Below, piece by piece: positions 8,910 through 18,273 of a stretch of DNA of 64,000 bases. The notes below the pieces were generated by a model. It had not been told where the DNA came from. It saw only the letters and a list, made by a program, of their open reading frames with translations, and made no database searches. Where the stretch lies: NCBI GenBank assembly GCA_947502305.1, contig CANMZA010000001.1, positions 310,001 through 374,000 of the forward strand, read 5' to 3'. This DNA comes from an uncultured Erythrobacter sp. GTDB lineage: Bacteria > Pseudomonadota > Alphaproteobacteria > Sphingomonadales > Sphingomonadaceae. How positions within the stretch are numbered: position 1 is the first letter of the stretch; each line of letters starts with the position of its first letter. Made by a program: the position numbers and the translations under genes.

Positions 8910-10106
8910 TCAGGCAAACGCGACAATCAGCCCGGCATTGATAGGTTGAGGGGTTTTTATCGTCTGAGTTCGGCTAAAACCGGCGGTTTTCAGCATGGCG
9001 CAGATTTCATCGGGCGAACGTGCTCTGCCGGAGCCCATGGCCCACAAATACATGCCGAAAAATGCCTCACCCATACCCTCTGCTCCAACCATGCGCGCCA
9101 TAGGTTCCGCAATCAGAAGGCGAGCACCCGGCGCGAGGCTTTTGTGGATATTGGCGAGCAGCCTTGCCACCGGTTCATCGTCGTGATCGTGTAGGATGCG
9201 AACCAAAGAGACGATATCGTAGCCGCGGGGAATGTCGCTTTCGAAAAAATTGCCGGGATGGGCGCTGACTCGCGCGCTTCCCATCGCATCGACGAGAATC
9301 TCTTGGCCTGATTCGACAACTTCGGGCAGGTCAAATAGGCCGAGATGCAAATCGGGGTTCGCTTCGCCTATTGCGCGCAAGAATGCCCCATAGCCGCCGC
9401 CAACATCCAGCAATTTTGCCGATTCCGGAAAGCGAAAACTGGCGAGTACCTGGTCTGCTACGAAATGTTGAGAGGCAGCCATAAGCTGCGAATATTCCGC
9501 CGTTTCTTGCCCCGCGTGCGCAGCGCCATGCAAGGCGCCAGCATAGGACCAATACCGCGACAGCTCGGTCGCTTCTTTGCGATCCTTGCGCAGCAGTTCC
9601 ATCGGTTCAGCAAGGTCGCGGTAAAGCAGTCGGTGGTGCCGGACCATCGCCTGTGCACCCTTATCTGCGGCCAGCACCGCACCTTGCTCGCCCAGCATCC
9701 AACCGTCGCTCACCGGCTCTTCTGACAAAGTCAAAGCTCGCGCGGCGCGTAGCAAGGTCAGCGCAGCTTCATTGGACAATTTCAGTTCTGCGGCGACTGT
9801 CTGGTGGCCAATGGGGCCGCGAGAGAGCACGTCAAACAAGCCGCTTTCCACGCAGGCACGTAAGATTTGGGTGTAGGAAAAACCGGCGACCAGATCAAAA
9901 GCGCTGCTGGCACGGGACCGGGCGATGCGATTGATGAGCGGCAATTTTGCCGCCCAATACTGAAATCTAGGGCTCGCAAAAATCGCATTGCGGCGGGCAA
10001 CATAGCGGACCTTCAGCGAGTGCTTGCCATTGCTAGTGACGTTGCCATTGCCTTTGTCATCATTGTGACTGTGGTTTGGATCAGCCTCAGTCATCAGTTT
10101 CCGCAT
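8910..10106 (-). CDS. crtF: Hydroxyneurosporene/demethylspheroidene O-methyltransferase
   Basis: This 398-residue SAM-dependent methyltransferase methylates the C-1 hydroxyl of acyclic carotenoids in the spheroidene/spirilloxanthin route. The SAM-binding motif LLDVGGGYGAF is near residue 240, followed by the acidic DLPEVVE and the RILHDHDDE segment typical of the O-methyltransferase 2 family. A winged-helix-like dimerisation region precedes it. Start ATG 10106 or ATG 10094 are both possible; the first 30 residues are rich in Asn and His and are probably variable. It diverges from crtD across an 87-base region with a PpsR palindrome. Confidence 0.93.
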   Translation of the reverse strand: MRKLMTEADPNHSHNDDKGNGNVTSNGKHSLKVRYVARRNAIFASPRFQYWAAKLPLINRIARSRASSAFDLVAGFSYTQILRACVESGLFDVLSRGPIGHQTVAAELKLSNEAALTLLRAARALTLSEEPVSDGWMLGEQGAVLAADKGAQAMVRHHRLLYRDLAEPMELLRKDRKEATELSRYWSYAGALHGAAHAGQETAEYSQLMAASQHFVADQVLASFRFPESAKLLDVGGGYGAFLRAIGEANPDLHLGLFDLPEVVESGQEILVDAMGSARVSAHPGNFFESDIPRGYDIVSLVRILHDHDDEPVARLLANIHKSLAPGARLLIAEPMARMVGAEGMGEAFFGMYLWAMGSGRARSPDEICAMLKTAGFSRTQTIKTPQPINAGLIVAFA

Positions 10107-10121
10107 AATTTACACTAAACA

Positions 10122-10139
10122 TGTCCAAATGATTGGACA
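10122..10139. promoter_or_regulatory. Perfect PpsR/CrtJ palindrome between crtF and crtD
   Basis: TGTCCAAATGATTGGACA is a TGT-N12-ACA site in which all seven outer bases of each half are complementary. It is centred in the 87-base gap between the divergent crtF and crtD starts, so one bound repressor could control both carotenoid transcripts. Confidence 0.8.
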
Positions 10140-10193
10140 GATGCTACGCATGCGTCAATGTTATTGTGACTCAATCGGGGCAGGTGAGGGCAA

Positions 10194-11780
10194 ATGGACG
10201 GCAAAGTCGTCATAATCGGAGCGGGAATGGGCGGGCTTGCCAGCGCCGCACGGCTCGCGGCATCCGGTTATGATGTGACGGTCATTGAGAAAGAGGCCGA
10301 GGTCGGGGGAAAAGCCCGCCGTGTCTCCGTGGATGGACAGCCAATTGATGCCGGTCCGACGGTCTTCACCATGCGGGATGTGTTCGATGGCATCTTCCAA
10401 AGTTGCGGCGCAAACCTCGAAGACTACGTCCGTATTCGCCGCGCCGAAGTGATCGCTCGCCATGCTTGGAGTGAAGACGAACGACTCGACCTGTTTGCCG
10501 ATCCGCTGCGCAGCGAAGAGGCGATTGGCGATTTTGCAGGTGCAGCAGCTGCCAAGGGGTACCGTCAGTTCCGACAGGCCACCCGGCGGATGTATGACAT
10601 TCTCAACGAGCCGATGATGCGCGGCGACAATGTTAGCACGCCGCTGCCGCTGCTCTGGCGGATCGGTCTGTGGCGCTTTGATGCGTTTGCCGCGATGCGT
10701 CCGCATCAGAATATGTGGAAGGCTTTGGGCGGGTTTTTTCCAGATCCCCGGCTCCAGCAATTGTTTGGCCGCTATGCCACTTATTGCGGGTCATCGCCAT
10801 TTGCTGCGCCTGCGACCTTGATGTTGATCGCACATGTCGAGGCGACTGGCGTGTGGTTGATCGATGGCGGGATTAACGCTTTGGCGCAGGCGCTGCGCAC
10901 CGTTGCTGAGGCAAAGGGAGCGGCGTTTCGGATGGGCACCGGCGTCGCGGAAGTTTTGACAGAGCGGGGCCGCGGCGCGGTCGGTGTGCGGCTCGCCAAT
11001 GGAGAGCGGATTTCGGCTGATGCGGTGATTTGCAACGCGGATCCGAATGCCATCGCCGCCGGTAAATTTGGCGGCAAAAGCGCGAGCTCAGTTCCGGCCC
11101 TAAAGCCAGCGAAACGATCGTTGTCCGCCATGGTTTGGTTCGCCCACACCAAAACCGCCGGCTTTGATCTGAGCCACCACAACGTCTTTTTCTCACCCAA
11201 CTACAAAAACGAATTTGACCAGATCGCGGCCGGGCGCGTGCCTAGCGAGCCATCCGTCTATGTCTGCGCACAAGATCGCGGCGGCCGCGACAGCGCGGGC
11301 AGCGGCGCTGCGGATCAAATCAAGAGCGCATCGCGCGAACGCATCCAAATCATCGTCAACGCACCGGCAAATGGCGACACCCATTCCTATCCACCTCAGG
11401 AGACCGACCAATGCACAGCCGAAATGAGAGCGACGCTCACACGATGCGGTCTGACGTTGGAACACGAAATGCCGCACAAAATCGCGAGCCCAGCGGAATG
11501 GGAGCGGCTGTTCCCGGCCACGGGCGGCGCCCTTTATGGCAGAGCGTCGCACGGCTCGGCGGCCTCCTTCCTGCGGCAAGGCCCGCGCACGCGGATGCCC
11601 GGACTGTATTGCGCGGGCGGGGCGACGCATCCCTCAGCCGGGGTCCCGATGGCCGCCTTGTCCGGGCTGCTCGCGGCGAAAAAGGTCGACGCGGACCTCG
11701 CTTTGATGAACAAATCCAGCCGGGTGGGTATAGCTGGTGGTATATCGACGCGATCAGCGCAGACGGGCGTCACGGGCTGA
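10194..11780 (+). CDS. crtD: Methoxyneurosporene/hydroxyneurosporene desaturase (CrtI family)
   Basis: A 528-residue FAD-dependent carotenoid 3,4-desaturase. The N-terminal dinucleotide fold is IIGAGMGGLASAARL at residues 7-21; the C-terminal CrtI-family signature is YCAGGATHPSAGVPMAALSG near residue 475. The position, divergent from crtF and followed by crtC, argues for crtD over crtI. GTGAGGGCAA before ATG 10194 is a good ribosome site. The last 30 residues, after the usual end of the fold, are read through DNA that also encodes the crtC start in another frame, so this tail may be an overlap by-product. Confidence 0.88.
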   Translation: MDGKVVIIGAGMGGLASAARLAASGYDVTVIEKEAEVGGKARRVSVDGQPIDAGPTVFTMRDVFDGIFQSCGANLEDYVRIRRAEVIARHAWSEDERLDLFADPLRSEEAIGDFAGAAAAKGYRQFRQATRRMYDILNEPMMRGDNVSTPLPLLWRIGLWRFDAFAAMRPHQNMWKALGGFFPDPRLQQLFGRYATYCGSSPFAAPATLMLIAHVEATGVWLIDGGINALAQALRTVAEAKGAAFRMGTGVAEVLTERGRGAVGVRLANGERISADAVICNADPNAIAAGKFGGKSASSVPALKPAKRSLSAMVWFAHTKTAGFDLSHHNVFFSPNYKNEFDQIAAGRVPSEPSVYVCAQDRGGRDSAGSGAADQIKSASRERIQIIVNAPANGDTHSYPPQETDQCTAEMRATLTRCGLTLEHEMPHKIASPAEWERLFPATGGALYGRASHGSAASFLRQGPRTRMPGLYCAGGATHPSAGVPMAALSGLLAAKKVDADLALMNKSSRVGIAGGISTRSAQTGVTG

Positions 11781-12619
11781 CGATAATTGCCTTTTTGGGC
11801 AGTGTATTCTCGCCCTATTACAAAGCCAGCGGGCGGGGTGATCCGATTGACCACTCATCTCTTAACGTCGCTCTTTATGGGCCGAGCAATCGCTGGGTCA
11901 TGCATGAACGGCCCAGCGAAGATGTGAGCCGAGATGCCCAAAATTTGGTGATTGGCGACAGTCAGGTCCGCTGGGATGGGAATGTGCTGGAGATCGATAT
12001 TGAAGAGCGTGATACGCGGCTATTCAACCCGGTCCACCGGCGCGTTTGCGGTAAAGTGCGGGTGATTCCAGAAGCTCTGAACCCCACTAGTTTTGCGCTC
12101 GACCCGGCACAAAACCATATCTGGCACTGCATGGCGCCGCGCGCACGCATTGAAGTGGAGATGGAAAAGCCCGGCCTATCGTGGAGCGGGCAAGGGTATT
12201 TCGATCACAATCGCGGCGATGAACCGCTCGAATCGGGCTTCAACACTTGGCATTGGTCGCGGGCGCATATGAAAGAGGGGGCCGTGGTTTGTTACGAAGG
12301 AGAGCGCGGGGATGGCTCTTTGTTCGCCAGCGCAATTCGTTTTGATCGCGATGGCATTCCGACAGAGGCACCTCTGCCGCCGATCGCTCCTTTGCCCAGC
12401 AGCAAATGGCGCGTGGGCCGCAGAACCCGGTCACAAATCGGCGTCGCAGAAGTGCGGCGGACGTGGGAAGACACACCGTTTTACGCGCGGTCCGAATTGA
12501 CATCGCGGCTTTATGGAGAGGACGTGGTGGCTGTTCAGGAGAGCCTGGATATGCGGCGTTTTGATTCGCGGGTGGTGCAATTCATGCTGCCATTTCGGAT
12601 GCCGCGAAGGCCGGCATAG
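11609..12619 (+). CDS. crtC: Acyclic carotenoid 1,2-hydratase
   Basis: CrtC adds water across the C-1,2 double bond of neurosporene or lycopene at the membrane. The conserved N-terminus QPGGYSWWYIDAISADGRHG is followed by IIAFLGSVFSPYY, both diagnostic, with further motifs around WSGQGYFDHNRGDEPLE. The protein is about 336 residues from the TTG at 11609. There is no in-frame ATG near the conserved start: in-frame ATGs at 11411, 11444 and 11498 would add up to 66 residues. The start therefore lies inside crtD and is the uncertain point; the family is not. Confidence 0.85.
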   Translation: MRGRGDASLSRGPDGRLVRAARGEKGRRGPRFDEQIQPGGYSWWYIDAISADGRHGLTIIAFLGSVFSPYYKASGRGDPIDHSSLNVALYGPSNRWVMHERPSEDVSRDAQNLVIGDSQVRWDGNVLEIDIEERDTRLFNPVHRRVCGKVRVIPEALNPTSFALDPAQNHIWHCMAPRARIEVEMEKPGLSWSGQGYFDHNRGDEPLESGFNTWHWSRAHMKEGAVVCYEGERGDGSLFASAIRFDRDGIPTEAPLPPIAPLPSSKWRVGRRTRSQIGVAEVRRTWEDTPFYARSELTSRLYGEDVVAVQESLDMRRFDSRVVQFMLPFRMPRRPA

Positions 12620-12634
12620 GCCGGAAACTCCAAG

Positions 12635-12823
12635 CTAAGCGCTATCATTGATGTCTTGGCTGTCTTCATTCGCAGCTTTTGCAGCGGCATCTTCTGCTTC
12701 TTTAGCGGCCCGCGCCTCCCGGCTTTCGCGCAATTCGCGGCGCATTTTGGACCATTGCCAAATGCCAAAGCCCATTGCGATGCCATAGAAGAATACCAGC
12801 TCTATCCATGCAATATTGCCCAT
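12635..12823 (-). CDS. Small one-helix membrane protein next to bchO
   Basis: A 62-residue protein with one membrane helix (about residues 4-22, WIELVFFYGIAMGFGIW) and a long charged Ala/Glu-rich coiled tail. I chose ATG 12823 because GGAG lies nine bases upstream; it begins 13 bases after the bchO stop, so it looks like the last gene of the bchIDO operon. I do not recognise a characterised family. It faces crtC, whose stop is 15 bases away. Confidence 0.6.
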   Translation of the reverse strand: MGNIAWIELVFFYGIAMGFGIWQWSKMRRELRESREARAAKEAEDAAAKAANEDSQDINDSA

Positions 12824-12836
12824 GTCTGGCTCCAAT

Positions 12837-13739
12837 TTAGCTGGCGGTTTCGGTTGCTGTAATGTGCTGCGCGGCAAAAGCGGTGATCAACCGGGCCGCG
12901 TGCTGCGGCGCCTCTTCGTGGGCCAAATGCCCCAGACGCGGCATGCTTTCCAATCGCGATGTCGGCAACCACTCATGCGCTTCCTTCGCCCAATCCAGCG
13001 GGATGGCGGCATCATTGTCGGAATGCAGTAGCAGCACGGGTTGATTAATCTGATCCATCCGGGTGCGCAGGGTCGGCAGATCCCAATTCGCCATCATCGC
13101 GAGCGCGCCTTTTGTGTGAGCAGAATTGCGCAGCAAGGCAGAATAACAAGCCAAGCCCTCGTGATCCAATTTCGAATGCGTTGCGCGATAGATGAACCGC
13201 TCTGCCTCTTTTCCGATTCCGGCTGCTGCTGAAAAAATCCTTGGGATTAGGGGATTAACAAACAGAACCTTCGCCAGGGCTGGAAACAATTGCGCCGCTG
13301 GGCCGGGGAATGGACGCAAGGCTGCGTTCAACCCAACAATCGGCCCGTCAAATCCGTGATCCAGCGCCAATTGCAAAGCCAGCGCTGCGCCCGCTGAATG
13401 GCCTGCGATAATGTCGGGCGCAAAATCCAGTGTCTTCAACAAGCGGGCCGTTGCGGCGGCCATCTTGGGCAGGGACATTTCCTCGGGCGAATGCCCCGTT
13501 GTAAAAGCATGCCGAGGCAGATCGGGGGCAACCACATCGAAAGTGCTCGCCAGAATTGGCAGGACCCCGCGCCACGAATGAACAGAGGCTCCAGTTCCGT
13601 GAAGCAATAGAACCTTAGGCCGCGTGGGTTTCCCAGCGCGCTGAACATGCCAAATCGCCTCACCAACTGGTACAAAGGTACTCAGCTCCCGGTTTGGCCA
13701 AATGCGCCCTTCGCGATCCCAGTTTAGCGGGCTGCTCAT
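12837..13739 (-). CDS. bchO: Mg chelatase accessory alpha/beta hydrolase
   Basis: A 300-residue alpha/beta hydrolase. LLLHGTGASVHSW near residue 45 is the oxyanion-hole strand, AGHSAGAALAL near 114 holds the nucleophile Ser, and MPRLGHLAHEEAP carries the catalytic His. Hydrolases of this type directly after bchD are named BchO and are thought to help Mg insertion or protoporphyrin handling; the reaction is not established. Its start overlaps the bchD stop by four bases (ATGA). Confidence 0.9.
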   Translation of the reverse strand: MSSPLNWDREGRIWPNRELSTFVPVGEAIWHVQRAGKPTRPKVLLLHGTGASVHSWRGVLPILASTFDVVAPDLPRHAFTTGHSPEEMSLPKMAAATARLLKTLDFAPDIIAGHSAGAALALQLALDHGFDGPIVGLNAALRPFPGPAAQLFPALAKVLFVNPLIPRIFSAAAGIGKEAERFIYRATHSKLDHEGLACYSALLRNSAHTKGALAMMANWDLPTLRTRMDQINQPVLLLHSDNDAAIPLDWAKEAHEWLPTSRLESMPRLGHLAHEEAPQHAARLITAFAAQHITATETAS

Positions 13740-15463
13740 GCGGAAACACGCCCGTCTGCTTTGGCACCAATTTTGCCGCTCTCTTGGGCGGAGATCGCCT
13801 TGTGCAATGCCTTTGCGTCGGCGCGGGGCAAAGCGAGGTATCGCGCGTCCATCGCGCTTGCCAAGTCTGGTCCCTCGCGCCCTGGACGGGCGGAAATGTC
13901 CACGACCAACGCATCAATGCGTAAGCGTGCAATCGCCCGGGCTGCTGCCTCTGCGTCTTCACCCGCTTGTTTGCGGCCCGGTGCGCCGTCTGCGGCGATA
14001 TTCGCTCTGCCATCTGTCAGGATAACAAGGCTGGGTGTGCGCCCCTTTGTCGCCACCGCCTGCGCCGCCTCGCGCGCCGCGTTTAAACCCATCGCCAGCG
14101 GCGTGCCCCCGCCGCCGGGTAATTCGGCCAAAGCTCTGCGCGCGCGGGTGAGCGAGCGGGTGGGCGGCAACAATTGTTCCGCGACCTCTCCGCGAAAGGC
14201 GAGCAGTGCGACTTCACTGCGTGTGACATAAGCCTGCGCCAGCATCAATTCGACCGCGCCCTTCGCCTCCGCCAGACGCGCCGCCGCCGCCGATCCTGAT
14301 GCATCGACCGCAAAAATGGTGACCCGCGCGGCCTTTTCTTCAAACCGCCGGACGCGTAAATCTTCTTTGCGCATCAAAATGGGCGCATCATCCGCTGCGC
14401 CTGTTTCGCGGCGTCTAATCCCTTGCCAGGGCACGGCGCTGCGCAATGTATCAATCAGCGCCAATCGCGCCCCACCACGCGGCATTCCCGGGCGGGCGGT
14501 AAGCGGTTTGCCACGCAGGCCGGATTTGCGTTTCTGCCCCGAACCCGCTCCGCCGCCGCGCTTTGGCGTTTGACCCTTCACCAATTGCGCCAACAAATCC
14601 GCCGGGATGGCGGCGGCGGCGGCTTCGACCATTAAGTCTTCGAGTGTTTGGTCAGAATTCTTGTTTTCTCTATCTGAGGGTTCATCATTGGTGTCCGGCG
14701 GCGGTGGCGGCAGTGTTTCGTCCTCCGGAGGCTCGGCATCTGTTGGCGGCAATTGCGTGGCGCGCGGGGACAGAACCAAACGCACCGCCGCCTCCAAATC
14801 TGAACGCTCTGCCTCAGCCCGTTTGTTCAGCGCCGCATGGGCCCGCGCCGCTTGGCTTGCTTGCAATAAGGGGCGCAAACCTTCCACACCTAAAGCCGCC
14901 GCCGTCGCCGCCAAAGCAGTCAGCGCGTCATCATTGAGCGGCGCGACGCTGCGCATATCACCCGAAGCCTGTATTTTGGGCACTTGCCATTCACGCGACG
15001 CGCCCAGATCGCAAGTAAACGCCGCGCGCTGCGTCAGGGCTTGCGGGGGAGCACCCTCCGGTTCACCGGCATCATTTCGGGCGCTGTCATCCAACATTAC
15101 CAGAGCCACTTGCCGATCATCCAGCGGCTGCGCCAATCGCCCGGCAGCGGCTTCGTCTAGCCGGTCCGCCATCGGCACAATCAACACGCCGCCTGCTGCC
15201 TCATCCAGCAAGCCCGTGGTTTCAACCGGACGACCCGCAGCAAGGCTAGCGGCGATATCGATCCCGCCAAGCAACCTTTCATCATCAATATGGCCGGGCA
15301 GTTTTCTGCAAGGGAGCGCATTTCCCAATGCCTCCACCAAAGCATCGCGTGCGGGAGATGAACCGCGCAGGGTCATCCCGCCAAACGTTAGCGGCGCGAG
15401 CGAAAATAACCGCGCTGCTAAGACTGCATCGTGGAGAGGATCCGCTGGCTCTTTGCCGCTCAC
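13736..15463 (-). CDS. bchD: Magnesium chelatase subunit D
   Basis: A 575-residue AAA+/VWA protein that forms the double ring with BchI to drive Mg insertion into protoporphyrin IX. The N-terminal AAA-like half lacks a clear Walker A, as usual for BchD. A Pro/Asp-rich linker (PPEDETLPPPPPDTNDEPSD) lies near residues 243-262, followed by the basic segment and a C-terminal integrin-I/VWA domain with the MIDAS motif DASGSAAAA. It overlaps bchI upstream and bchO downstream by four bases each. Confidence 0.95.
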   Translation of the reverse strand: MSGKEPADPLHDAVLAARLFSLAPLTFGGMTLRGSSPARDALVEALGNALPCRKLPGHIDDERLLGGIDIAASLAAGRPVETTGLLDEAAGGVLIVPMADRLDEAAAGRLAQPLDDRQVALVMLDDSARNDAGEPEGAPPQALTQRAAFTCDLGASREWQVPKIQASGDMRSVAPLNDDALTALAATAAALGVEGLRPLLQASQAARAHAALNKRAEAERSDLEAAVRLVLSPRATQLPPTDAEPPEDETLPPPPPDTNDEPSDRENKNSDQTLEDLMVEAAAAAIPADLLAQLVKGQTPKRGGGAGSGQKRKSGLRGKPLTARPGMPRGGARLALIDTLRSAVPWQGIRRRETGAADDAPILMRKEDLRVRRFEEKAARVTIFAVDASGSAAAARLAEAKGAVELMLAQAYVTRSEVALLAFRGEVAEQLLPPTRSLTRARRALAELPGGGGTPLAMGLNAAREAAQAVATKGRTPSLVILTDGRANIAADGAPGRKQAGEDAEAAARAIARLRIDALVVDISARPGREGPDLASAMDARYLALPRADAKALHKAISAQESGKIGAKADGRVSA

Positions 15464-16461
15464 CCAAACAGCTCTGTGATCGCGCGGGTGATACGCACTG
15501 TTGACCCTGTTTCATCCAAAACATCGCGGCGCAAACGGTGGCGCAAGGCCGACGGCGCAACCGCAACCAAATGATCGCGTTTCACTGAACGTGCCCCCTT
15601 TAACGCGGCAAAGGCCCGCGCCGCGCGCATCAATGTCAATTCCCCGCGCAGACCATCCGCGCCCACTGCCATGCACAAATGCGCCGCATCGGTCAGGACA
15701 TCGTCTGGCGTTTCGAGCTTCGCCAGTTTCGCTTTGCCGCGCGCGATTTGTTTGAGGATTTTCTCATCCTCACCCGCCCATTCTTTTGCGAAACCGTCTG
15801 GATCGCGCTCATTCGCCGCGACCATACGCATGATCGCGACGCGGGTTTCAATGTCTTCGGGTGTGCGCACCTCCACCGATAGGCCAAACCTGTCGAGCAA
15901 TTGCGGGCGCAATTCGCCTTCTTCTGGATTGCCGCTGCCGATCAGCACGAATTTCGCCGGGTGGCGCACAGATAAGCCCTCCCGCTCCACCACATTCTCG
16001 CCCGACGCCGCGACGTCGAGCAGAAGGTCGACGAGATGGTCTTCGAGCAGATTGATCTCATCAATATAAAGAAAACCGCGATGCGCCTTGGCAAGCAATC
16101 CCGGCTCAAATCCTTTTTCACCGGATCGCAAAGCGCGCTCCAGATCTAGCGAGCCGATCACGCGGTCTTCGGTCGCGCCCAAAGGCAAATCGACAAAGGG
16201 CACGGCGCGTTTGCGCAGCGGCCCGGTGCCGCAAATTTCGGGGTAACGGGCCTGATCATCCTTGGAGCAGCCATAGGCGCAATCTTGGATCGCTGTGATC
16301 GGCGGAAGCAATCCTGCCAAGGCCCGCGCCGCGGTGCTTTTGCCGGTGCCCCGGTCGCCAAACACCATCACGCCGCCAACCGACGGATCAACCGCCGCAA
16401 TCAACAAAGCCAGCTTCATCTCGTCTTGACCGACGATCGCGGAAAAAGGGAACCGTGCCAT
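15460..16461 (-). CDS. bchI: Magnesium chelatase ATPase subunit I
   Basis: A 333-residue AAA+ ATPase. MARFPFSAIVGQDEMKLAL is the usual BchI start, followed by Walker A GDRGTGKST, Walker B FLYIDEINLL and sensor 1 IGSGNPEEGELRPQLLDRF. The frame is open 23 codons upstream to a GTG, but ATG 16461 has AAGG about 12 bases upstream and matches the family start. First gene of bchI-bchD-bchO. A partial PpsR-type site (TGA-N12-ACA) lies 58 bases upstream. Confidence 0.95.
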   Translation of the reverse strand: MARFPFSAIVGQDEMKLALLIAAVDPSVGGVMVFGDRGTGKSTAARALAGLLPPITAIQDCAYGCSKDDQARYPEICGTGPLRKRAVPFVDLPLGATEDRVIGSLDLERALRSGEKGFEPGLLAKAHRGFLYIDEINLLEDHLVDLLLDVAASGENVVEREGLSVRHPAKFVLIGSGNPEEGELRPQLLDRFGLSVEVRTPEDIETRVAIMRMVAANERDPDGFAKEWAGEDEKILKQIARGKAKLAKLETPDDVLTDAAHLCMAVGADGLRGELTLMRAARAFAALKGARSVKRDHLVAVAPSALRHRLRRDVLDETGSTVRITRAITELFG

Positions 16462-16518
16462 AGGTTTGACCTTGTGAACGCTTGGACGCGCTTCGACAAG
16501 AGTTTCAGACAGTCCGCG

Positions 16519-16536
16519 TGACAAATTCACTTTACA
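16519..16536 (-). promoter_or_regulatory. Degenerate PpsR-type site upstream of bchI
   Basis: On the minus strand the sequence reads TGTAAAGTGAATTTGTCA: one correct TGT half and a TCA where ACA is expected, with N12 spacing. It is in the right place to control bchI-bchD-bchO, but only one half matches, so this is weak evidence. Confidence 0.35.
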
Positions 16537-16537
16537 G

Positions 16538-18262
16538 TCAATGTTTGCCCGTCCGCGTCAGTAACAAGACCGGCAGCAGCCCCGCCGCGAGCAGTATTAG
16601 CGCAGGGATCGACGCCTCGACTAAGCGTTCATCGCTGGCGAGGCGGTATGTCCGGGTCGCGAGCGTTTCGAGGTTAAATGGGCGCAGGATCAAGGTGGCG
16701 GGCAATTCGCGCACCGTGTCGATGAAGACCAAGGCAGCAGCCGCAGCAAGGCTGGGGCTGAGCAGGGGTGTATAAATCCGCGCCAGCACCCGTGCAGGTT
16801 TCGCCCCAAGCGAGCGCGCGGCGGCATCCAATGAGGGCGGAATCTTGCTCATCCCACCGTCCACCGTGTTGAAGGCAACGGTGAGAAACCGGACGCATAG
16901 TGCATAGATCAGCACGGCGCTGGTGCCTGTCAGGATCAAACCTCCAGTATAACCAAAACTGTCACGGGCAAACCGGCTGAGACCGACATCGATCACGCCG
17001 AGCGGCGCAAGCAAGCCAACCGCCAGCAACGCGCCGGGCAGCGCATAGCCGAGCGTCGAGACGCGAATGGCGCCGGATGCAATGCTGGAATTGGAGCGCT
17101 TTTTCGCAAAAGTAAGCAGCAGCGCCGCAATGAGGCAGACTGCGGACGCGGCGAGGCCAAGTGTGAGGCTGCCGCTGGCATAGCTCCACAAATCACCGGC
17201 GGCGGAGAGGGCCGCCGGGGTCACCGCCATGCCGCCCAAATGCGCGGCGGGAATGGCAAATCCAAGCAAAACCGGCACAGCGCAGGCCAACATAGCAAGC
17301 GCTTTACCAAGAGACGTAAGTGCAATCAGCGGTTCATCATTTGGGCCTCGCGCGCGGGCTGAGAGGCCATCTTTGCTGTCACTGCGCCCGGCGCGGGTAC
17401 GGCTTTCAAACACGATCAAGGCGATGACAAACACCAGCATGATACCCGCCAGTTTCAGTGCTGCTTGTTTGTCGCCCATCGCCAACCAGCTGCGGAAAAT
17501 GCCGGTGCTGAATGTGGGAATGGCGAAATATTGCGCGACGCCGAAATCGGCCAGCACTTCCATCAGCACCAATGCTAGACCGCCAGCAATTGCGGGCCGT
17601 GCAGCGGGTAGGGCGACGCGCCAAAACGCGCGCGAGGGCGGTGCGCCGAGGCTGCGGGCGGCGCGGAATTGGCTGGTGGATTGCGCTGCAAAGGCGGTAC
17701 GGGCGAGGAGGTAAACATAGGGGTAAAGGACAATGCCGAGGACAAAAGCACCGCCGGGTAAGGACCGGATTTGCGGGAACCCATATTCGCCTGCGCCCAT
17801 TCCCGTTACACCGCGAAAAGCCGTTTGCACCGGCCCAATAAAGTCAAGCAAATCGGCATAAACATAGGCCGCAATATAGGCTGGCACTGCGAGCGGCAGG
17901 ACCAATGCCCATGCAAAGAATCGCCGTCCAGGGAATCGCGCTGCGCTGACCAACCATGCGCATCCGGTGCCAACAATCGCGGCAAGCGCGCCCGCAAGCA
18001 CCATCATCAGCAATGTGTTGATGACATATCCGCCAAGCACGGTGCGGGCGAGGTGGGTGATGGCTGCAAAGTCGCCGCTCAGCGCGGAGACGAGGATTGC
18101 CGCAATAGGCATGGCGGAGAGCAAGGCGATGATCAGCGCGGAGATGCTCCAACCATCGAGACGGATGCGGGAACTTGCATGGCGGGATGCGCTCGGACTT
18201 GCATGATTCCGCGCGGATTGCGTAAGGCGGCTTACCGGCATAGCGGCCAACCCTTTCGGCAT
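16538..18262 (-). CDS. fbpB: Ferric iron ABC transporter permease (fused two-domain, FbpB type)
   Basis: A 574-residue permease with about twelve membrane helices in two homologous halves. Each half holds an EAA-type loop that contacts the ATPase: AARSLGAPPSRAFWRVALP near residue 205 and AARSLGAKPARVLARIYTP near 493. This fused layout is typical of FbpB/SfuB ferric iron importers. The ATPase gene starts 11 bases away on the opposite strand and the binding protein follows it. ATG 18262 is used; ATG 18241, seven codons later, would leave a more usual intergenic space. It abuts bchI. Confidence 0.88.
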   Translation of the reverse strand: MPKGLAAMPVSRLTQSARNHASPSASRHASSRIRLDGWSISALIIALLSAMPIAAILVSALSGDFAAITHLARTVLGGYVINTLLMMVLAGALAAIVGTGCAWLVSAARFPGRRFFAWALVLPLAVPAYIAAYVYADLLDFIGPVQTAFRGVTGMGAGEYGFPQIRSLPGGAFVLGIVLYPYVYLLARTAFAAQSTSQFRAARSLGAPPSRAFWRVALPAARPAIAGGLALVLMEVLADFGVAQYFAIPTFSTGIFRSWLAMGDKQAALKLAGIMLVFVIALIVFESRTRAGRSDSKDGLSARARGPNDEPLIALTSLGKALAMLACAVPVLLGFAIPAAHLGGMAVTPAALSAAGDLWSYASGSLTLGLAASAVCLIAALLLTFAKKRSNSSIASGAIRVSTLGYALPGALLAVGLLAPLGVIDVGLSRFARDSFGYTGGLILTGTSAVLIYALCVRFLTVAFNTVDGGMSKIPPSLDAAARSLGAKPARVLARIYTPLLSPSLAAAAALVFIDTVRELPATLILRPFNLETLATRTYRLASDERLVEASIPALILLAAGLLPVLLLTRTGKH

Positions 18263-18273
18263 AGGACAAATAT

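Noticed and set aside
10194..11780. Calling this gene crtI (phytoene desaturase)
   Set aside because: The family is shared, but the position between crtF and crtC and the divergent promoter fit crtD; no crtB lies next to it.
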